Below are positions 6,423-10,454 of a stretch of 10,454 bases of DNA, in pieces. Positions within the stretch are counted from its first letter, which is position 1; each line of letters opens with the position of its first letter. Source of the stretch: Rhodospirillales bacterium (GTDB lineage: Bacteria > Pseudomonadota > Alphaproteobacteria > Rhodospirillales > Casp-alpha2); NCBI GenBank assembly GCA_016187325.1, contig JACPJY010000010.1:1-10454 (forward strand), written 5' to 3'. The notes beneath the pieces were generated by a model, which saw only the letters and a list, made by a program, of their open reading frames with translations, did not search any database and was not told the origin of the DNA. The translations under genes were made by a program, and so were the position numbers.

Positions 6423-7640
6423 CTATACCACGCCCTTCTTGCGCAACGCCGCGATCTCGCCCGCCTTCATCCCCAGCACCTCCTTCAGCACCTCCTCGGT
6501 GTGCTGGCCGAGCAGCGGCGGCGCATGGCGGTAGTCGGGGCCGGTGGCGGTCATGCGGATCGGGCTCGCCACCAATTTGACCGGCGCCTTGCCGGTCGCC
6601 GGGTGCGGCATCTTGAGCGCCATGCCGCGCGCCTTGACGTGCGGGTCGTCGAACAGCTGCTTGATGGTGTTGATCGGCCCGCAACTGACCTCCGCCTTTT
6701 CCAGGCCATCGAGCCAGTGCTGCGACGGCTTGGCGGCGATAATCTTCTGCAACATCGGCACCAGCACGTCACGGTTGCGCACCCGCTGGTCGTTGGTCTT
6801 GAAGCGCTTGTCATTGGCCAATTCCGGCGCGCCGGCGAACGCGCACAGGCGCTGGAACTGGCCGTCGTTGGCGGCCGCCACGACGATGTCGCCGTCGGCG
6901 GTGGCGAAGCTCTGGTAGGGCACGATGTTGGGGTGGGCGTTGCCGAGGCGCCTGGGCGCCTCGCCGGTGGCGAGATAGTTGAGGGCCATGATCGACATCA
7001 TCGCCGCCTGGGTATCGAGCATGCCGATGTCGATGTACTGCCCCTCGCCCGTCACCTCGCGGTGGCGCAGCGCGGCGCAAACGGCGACCGCGGCGTACAT
7101 GCCGGCCATGATGTCAGCGATCGGGATGCCGGCCTTCTGCGGCGGTCCGTCGGGCTCGCCGGTGACGCTCATGAACCCGCCCATGGCCTGGATCAGCACG
7201 TCGTAGCCGGGGCGCGACGAATACGGCCCGGTCTGGCCGAAGCCGGTGATCGAGCAATAGACCAGCCGCGGGTTGTCCTTCTTCAATTGCTCCCAGCCGA
7301 GGCCGTACTTGGCGAGGCCGCCCTTTTTGAAGTTTTCCACCAGCACGTCAGACTTGGCGATCATCCGCCGGGCCAGCGCCTGCCCTTCCGGATTGGCGAG
7401 GTCGAGCGTGATCGAGCGCTTGTTGCGGTTGGTCGAGCAGAAGTAGGCGCTTTCGCCGGTCTCGTTGCCCTTGTCGTCGCGGATGAACGGCGGCGCGAAG
7501 TTGCGGGTGTCGTCGCCCTTCCCCGGCTGCTCGACCTTGATCACGTCGGCGCCGAGATCGCCGAGGATCTGGGTGCAGGTCGGGCCGGCGAGGATGCGGG
7601 CCAGATCGAAGACGCGGATGCCGTGCAGGGGGCCGCTCAT
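6423..7640 (-). CDS. CaiB/BaiF (class III) CoA-transferase, formyl-CoA-transferase-like
   Basis: This complete 405-residue protein has the usual length of the family. It opens with Leu-His-Gly-Ile-Arg-Val-Phe-Asp-Leu-Ala and Ala-Gly-Pro (residues 5-20), then Gly-Ala-Asp-Val-Ile-Lys-Val-Glu (30-37), Asn-Lys-Arg-Ser-Ile (73-77) and Asp-Val-Leu-Val-Glu-Asn-Phe (98-104). Asp176, in Pro-Ile-Ala-Asp-Ile-Met-Ala-Gly, aligns with the catalytic Asp169 of formyl-CoA:oxalate CoA-transferase, which forms a mixed anhydride and then a thioester with CoA. The C-terminus, His-Ala-Pro-Pro-Leu-Leu-Gly-Gln-His-Thr-Glu, is also diagnostic. Members move CoA between short or aromatic organic acids; specificity (oxalate, succinate, mesaconate, carnitine and others) cannot be read from sequence alone. 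There is no oxalyl-CoA decarboxylase or other CoA enzyme next to it. It is transcribed divergently from the acylase gene and has its own promoter candidate. Confidence 0.93.
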   Translation of the reverse strand: MSGPLHGIRVFDLARILAGPTCTQILGDLGADVIKVEQPGKGDDTRNFAPPFIRDDKGNETGESAYFCSTNRNKRSITLDLANPEGQALARRMIAKSDVLVENFKKGGLAKYGLGWEQLKKDNPRLVYCSITGFGQTGPYSSRPGYDVLIQAMGGFMSVTGEPDGPPQKAGIPIADIMAGMYAAVAVCAALRHREVTGEGQYIDIGMLDTQAAMMSIMALNYLATGEAPRRLGNAHPNIVPYQSFATADGDIVVAAANDGQFQRLCAFAGAPELANDKRFKTNDQRVRNRDVLVPMLQKIIAAKPSQHWLDGLEKAEVSCGPINTIKQLFDDPHVKARGMALKMPHPATGKAPVKLVASPIRMTATGPDYRHAPPLLGQHTEEVLKEVLGMKAGEIAALRKKGVV

Positions 7641-7710
7641 GGGTGTCGCGTCGCCTTTCGATGGGTCGGGAGGCCGCGGGCGGCGGCCGTTCGGGAAGCC
7701 GAGCCGCCCC

Positions 7711-7740
7711 GTTATAACGGAACCGCGGCGGCGGCGGCAA
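7711..7740 (-). promoter_or_regulatory. Candidate sigma70 promoter of the CoA-transferase gene
   Basis: On the minus strand TTGCCG (7740-7735) and TATAAC (7716-7711, 5 of 6 to consensus) are separated by 18 bases. Transcription would begin near 7704, leaving a leader of about 64 bases. The -10 box lies in the small palindrome GTTATAAC, in an otherwise very GC-rich stretch. Confidence 0.4.
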
Positions 7741-7790
7741 CCCGGCTAAGTTTGGCCTCATCCCGGAGTCCGTCGCGCAGATCTCCCGCA

Positions 7791-7922
7791 CGTCATTCCG
7801 GGGGCCGCGTAGCGGCAACCCGGAATCCAGAAACCCCCTGTTATCTCTGGATTCCGGCTCTCCGCTTCGCGGAGCCTGTCCGCGGACCAGCCGAAGGCTG
7901 GACCCGTGGGGCCGGAATGACG
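7791..7922. repeat. Compound palindromic dispersed repeat in the divergent intergenic region
   Basis: The outer arms CGTCATTCCGG (7791-7801) and CCGGAATGACG (7912-7922) are exact reverse complements. Inside are a second perfect pair, 7820-7830 with 7847-7857 (CCGGAATCCAG), a hairpin CTCCGC-TTC-GCGGAG (7860-7874), the palindrome GTCCGCGGAC (7878-7887) and a hairpin CCAGCC-GAA-GGCTGG (7887-7901). This architecture matches a repeat I know to be common between genes in many alphaproteobacteria. It separates the two divergent promoters and shows no coding sense. The remaining bases of 7641-8073 hold only the promoters and GC-rich spacer. Confidence 0.8.
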
Positions 7923-7983
7923 ACCTAGAGCAAGCCACGATCCCTACAAAGGGTCGCCGGGACAACTGCTCGCGCCGTCGCGC

Positions 7984-8012
7984 TTGGGCCGGGGGCCGCG
8001 GCTGTTTACAAT
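7984..8012 (+). promoter_or_regulatory. Candidate sigma70 promoter of the acylase gene
   Basis: TTGGGC (7984-7989) and TACAAT (8007-8012, 5 of 6 to consensus) are spaced by 17 bases. Transcription would start near 8019, about 55 bases before the ATG at 8074. The GTTTACAAT stretch stands out against GC-rich flanks. Confidence 0.45.
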
Positions 8013-8073
8013 GCCTACGGGTCTACCGAAGCCGGCGGCGGCGCGGACCGGGCCCCGGGGAGTCTCCATCCAT

Positions 8074-10454
8074 ATGTTGCGCAAAGTGCTGTTTTCGCTG
8101 TTAGGTGTGGTCGCGCTTCTCGCCGTCATCGGCGGCGTCGGCGCCGGATGGGTATGGACAACGCTGCCGGACGTCAAGGGCAGCCTCGACGTTCGCGGCC
8201 TCGAGGCGCCGGTCGAGATTCTCCGCGACCGCGCCGGCGTGCCGCACATCCTCGCCAAGTCGGCGCGCGACGCCTATTTCGCCCTCGGCTTCGTCCACGC
8301 CCAGGACCGGTTCTGGCAGATGGAGGCGATGCGCCGCCTCGGCGCCGGCCGGATGGCCGAGGTGATGGGCGCCGAAGCCGTTGCCTCCGACAAGTGGATG
8401 CGCACGCTCGGCCTCTACAAGCTGGCCGAGAAGCAGTTCCAAGACCTGTCCGAGCCGGTGAAGACGGCGCTCACCGTCTATGCCGCCGGCGTCAACGCCC
8501 AGCTCGAGGAAAGCCGCAAGTGGCCGTGGCGCCGGCCGGCGATCGAGTTCTGGTTGCTCCGCTACGAACCGCAGCCGTGGAAGCCCGCCGACTCCCTAGT
8601 GTGGGGGAAGATCATGGCGATGCGCCTAGGCGGCAACTGGCAGGACGAGATCCTGCGCGCGCGGCTGGCGAGGAAGCTCGCCCCGCAGCGGGTCGGGCAG
8701 CTGTGGCCGCTTTACCCCGACGACGCGCCGCACACCATCGACAAGGTCGCCGAGCTCACCCGCGGCCTCGATCTCGAAAAGCTGGCGGCGGCGGCGCCGG
8801 AACCGGCCGGCACGCCGCGTGGCGCCTCCAACGCCTGGGTCGTCACCCGCCAACACACCACCACCCGCGGCGCCATCCTTGCCAACGACCCGCACCTTCG
8901 GCTGACGGCGCCGATCCTGTGGTACCTGGCGCGGGTGAAAGCGGCGGACCTCGACGTCGCCGGCGCCACGGTGCCCGGCATGCCGTTCACCATCCTCGGC
9001 CACAACGCCCGCATCGCCTGGGGCATGACCAGCACCCACTCCGACATCCAGGATTTGTTCGTCGAGCAGATCGAAGCCGACGGCAAGCGGTACCGGATTC
9101 CGGACGGCGTGAAGCCGTTCGAGTCTGAATCCCAGACCATCGCCGTCAAGGGCGCAGAGCCGGTGAAGATCACCGTCCGCCGCTCGCGCCACGGCCCGAT
9201 CGTTTCCGACGTCGTCGATGCCATCGGCAAGGTCGCCGGCAAGGACGCGGCGATCGCGCTGGCCGCCACCTTCCTCGAGCCCAAGGACACCACCATCGAG
9301 GCCCTCTACAAGCTGAACCGAGCCCAAAACTGGGAGGCGTTCGTGGCCGCGCTCCAGGATTGGCAGGCGCCGCAGAGCAACTTCCTCTACGCCGACGCCG
9401 CCGGCAACATCGGCTTCGTGGCGCCGGGCCTGGTGCCGGTGCGCAAGAAAGGCTGGGGCCTGGTGCCGAGCCCGGGCTGGGACGGCGAAACCGACTGGAA
9501 CGGCTTCCTGCCGTTCGACCAGCTGCCTAAGGTCTACAACCCGGCGAGCGGCCGCATCGTCAACGCCAACAACCGCATCACGCCGGACGATTATCCGCAC
9601 TTCATCACCACCGATTGGGCGCCGCCCTACCGCGCCGAACGCATCCTCGACCGGCTGAAGGCGCAACCGCAGTCGCCGCTGACCACCGGAAAGCTGCAGC
9701 ACGACGAGGTCTCGGAAATGGCCCGCCGGCTGCTGCCGCTGCTGCTCGAGGTCGAGCCGACCGGCGACTTGTCCAAGGCGGTCCATGCGCGGCTGCAGAA
9801 ATGGAACGGCGCCATGTTGCGCGGTCGTCCCGAGCCGCTGATGTTCTCGACCTGGCTGCTCGAGCTCAACCGCGCCATCTATGCCGATGAGCTCGGCGAG
9901 CTGGTCGACGACTACCTCGACCTCAGGCCCGAGTTCATCCATTCGGTTCTGACGCGCCATCAGCAGTGGTGCGACGACGTGCGCACCCCGGAGCCCGAGG
10001 ACTGTAAGGGCCGTATCCTGCTGGCGCTGAAGCGGGCCGTCGACGGGCTGGTTGCCCGCCACGGGTCGAACCCGAGCCAATGGCAATGGGGCCGCGTCCA
10101 CGTCGCCCATTTCCCTAACCCGGTTCTCGGCCGCCTGCCGTGGATCGGCGGCATCGCCCAGATCGACGTCGCCAGCGACGGCGGCAACTACACCGTCAAC
10201 CGCGGCGCCAGCCGGGTCAGCGATCCGAAGTACCCGTTCCGGCACGTCCACGGCGCCGGTTACCGGGCGATCTACGACCTCAGCGACCTCGGGCAGTCAC
10301 GCTTCGTGATCGCCACCGGGCAGTCCGGCAATCCGTTCTCGGGCCACTACAAGGGCCAGCTCGACGACTGGCTGGAGGGCCGCTTCGTCAGCCTGTCGCC
10401 GGCCGTCGCCTCGTTGAAGTCCGCCAACGCGCCGACTCTGGTGCTGAAGCCCGC
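8074..10454 (+). CDS. Penicillin acylase-family Ntn hydrolase, membrane-anchored (3' end outside window)
   Basis: The frame is open from the ATG at 8074 to the last base, 793 codons, with GGGGAG at 8057-8062 as a distant ribosome site. An N-terminal hydrophobic segment (residues about 5-27) after Leu-Arg-Lys looks like a signal anchor. The conserved family block Phe-Val-His-Ala-Gln-Asp-Arg-Phe-Trp-Gln-Met lies near residues 73-83. The likely autocatalytic nucleophile is Ser252 in Gly-Ala-Ser-Asn-Ala-Trp-Val-Val: the precursor would be cut before it to give alpha and beta chains. Asn499 or Asn500 (Asn-Ala-Asn-Asn-Arg) and Arg520 (Pro-Pro-Tyr-Arg-Ala-Glu-Arg) fit the oxyanion-hole Asn and structural Arg of penicillin G acylase. 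The family cleaves amide bonds in beta-lactams, acyl-homoserine lactones or other N-acyl compounds; which applies is unknown. The visible end resembles the family's C-terminus, so only a few residues are probably missing. Confidence 0.93.
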   Translation, partial: MLRKVLFSLLGVVALLAVIGGVGAGWVWTTLPDVKGSLDVRGLEAPVEILRDRAGVPHILAKSARDAYFALGFVHAQDRFWQMEAMRRLGAGRMAEVMGAEAVASDKWMRTLGLYKLAEKQFQDLSEPVKTALTVYAAGVNAQLEESRKWPWRRPAIEFWLLRYEPQPWKPADSLVWGKIMAMRLGGNWQDEILRARLARKLAPQRVGQLWPLYPDDAPHTIDKVAELTRGLDLEKLAAAAPEPAGTPRGASNAWVVTRQHTTTRGAILANDPHLRLTAPILWYLARVKAADLDVAGATVPGMPFTILGHNARIAWGMTSTHSDIQDLFVEQIEADGKRYRIPDGVKPFESESQTIAVKGAEPVKITVRRSRHGPIVSDVVDAIGKVAGKDAAIALAATFLEPKDTTIEALYKLNRAQNWEAFVAALQDWQAPQSNFLYADAAGNIGFVAPGLVPVRKKGWGLVPSPGWDGETDWNGFLPFDQLPKVYNPASGRIVNANNRITPDDYPHFITTDWAPPYRAERILDRLKAQPQSPLTTGKLQHDEVSEMARRLLPLLLEVEPTGDLSKAVHARLQKWNGAMLRGRPEPLMFSTWLLELNRAIYADELGELVDDYLDLRPEFIHSVLTRHQQWCDDVRTPEPEDCKGRILLALKRAVDGLVARHGSNPSQWQWGRVHVAHFPNPVLGRLPWIGGIAQIDVASDGGNYTVNRGASRVSDPKYPFRHVHGAGYRAIYDLSDLGQSRFVIATGQSGNPFSGHYKGQLDDWLEGRFVSLSPAVASLKSANAPTLVLKP

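Noticed and set aside
6501..7928. A 475-codon open frame on the + strand opposite the CoA-transferase
   Set aside because: It is antisense to an unmistakable CaiB/BaiF gene and continues into the palindromic repeat at 7791-7922, so the openness follows from codon bias.
8626..10251. A 541-codon open frame on the minus strand opposite the acylase
   Set aside because: The + strand frame has clear Ntn hydrolase motifs throughout. The minus translation is a His/Arg/Val-rich shadow typical of GC-rich antisense frames, with no known domain.

Overview
This is a GC-rich, densely coded window that reads like an alphaproteobacterial chromosome, possibly Rhodospirillales-like. That placement rests on codon bias, protein flavour and the dispersed palindromic repeats; no rRNA or marker gene confirms it. 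I see seven protein genes (the first and last cut by the window edges), one short decayed coding remnant and three compound palindromic repeats. I see no tRNA, rRNA, CRISPR array or insertion sequence.

Region 1 (1-4036, + strand) is a tight operon: the end of a diheme cytochrome c peroxidase (CcP/MauG type), a Tat-exported Rieske subunit, and a large Mo-bisMGD catalytic subunit. The last two form an oxidoreductase of the arsenite oxidase (AioBA) branch of the DMSO reductase family. The peroxidase partner is not usual for arsenite oxidase but is the hallmark of the iodate reductase clusters (idrA, idrB, idrP1, idrP2). In a from-memory alignment, two of the four arsenite-pocket residues of AioA also look replaced. 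Iodate reductase, or another periplasmic oxyanion enzyme of this clade, is therefore at least as likely as arsenite oxidase. This is the most interesting part of the window.

Region 2 (4037-5499) is accessory DNA. It holds a paired palindromic repeat, a FitAB/VapBC-type toxin-antitoxin operon with its own promoter and a perfect palindromic operator, a second (double-hairpin) repeat, and a non-coding stretch with a minus-strand remnant resembling the C-terminal tail of a class III CoA-transferase.

Region 3 (5500-7640) has a small exported alpha/beta hydrolase (+) converging on a complete class III (CaiB/BaiF, formyl-CoA-transferase-like) CoA-transferase (-).

Region 4 (7641-10454) is a divergent intergenic region with a promoter candidate for each side and a third palindromic repeat of about 130 bp. 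It is followed by a membrane-anchored penicillin-acylase-family Ntn hydrolase that runs off the right edge, probably lacking only its last residues. Nothing visible links the genes of regions 3 and 4 functionally to the molybdoenzyme operon.
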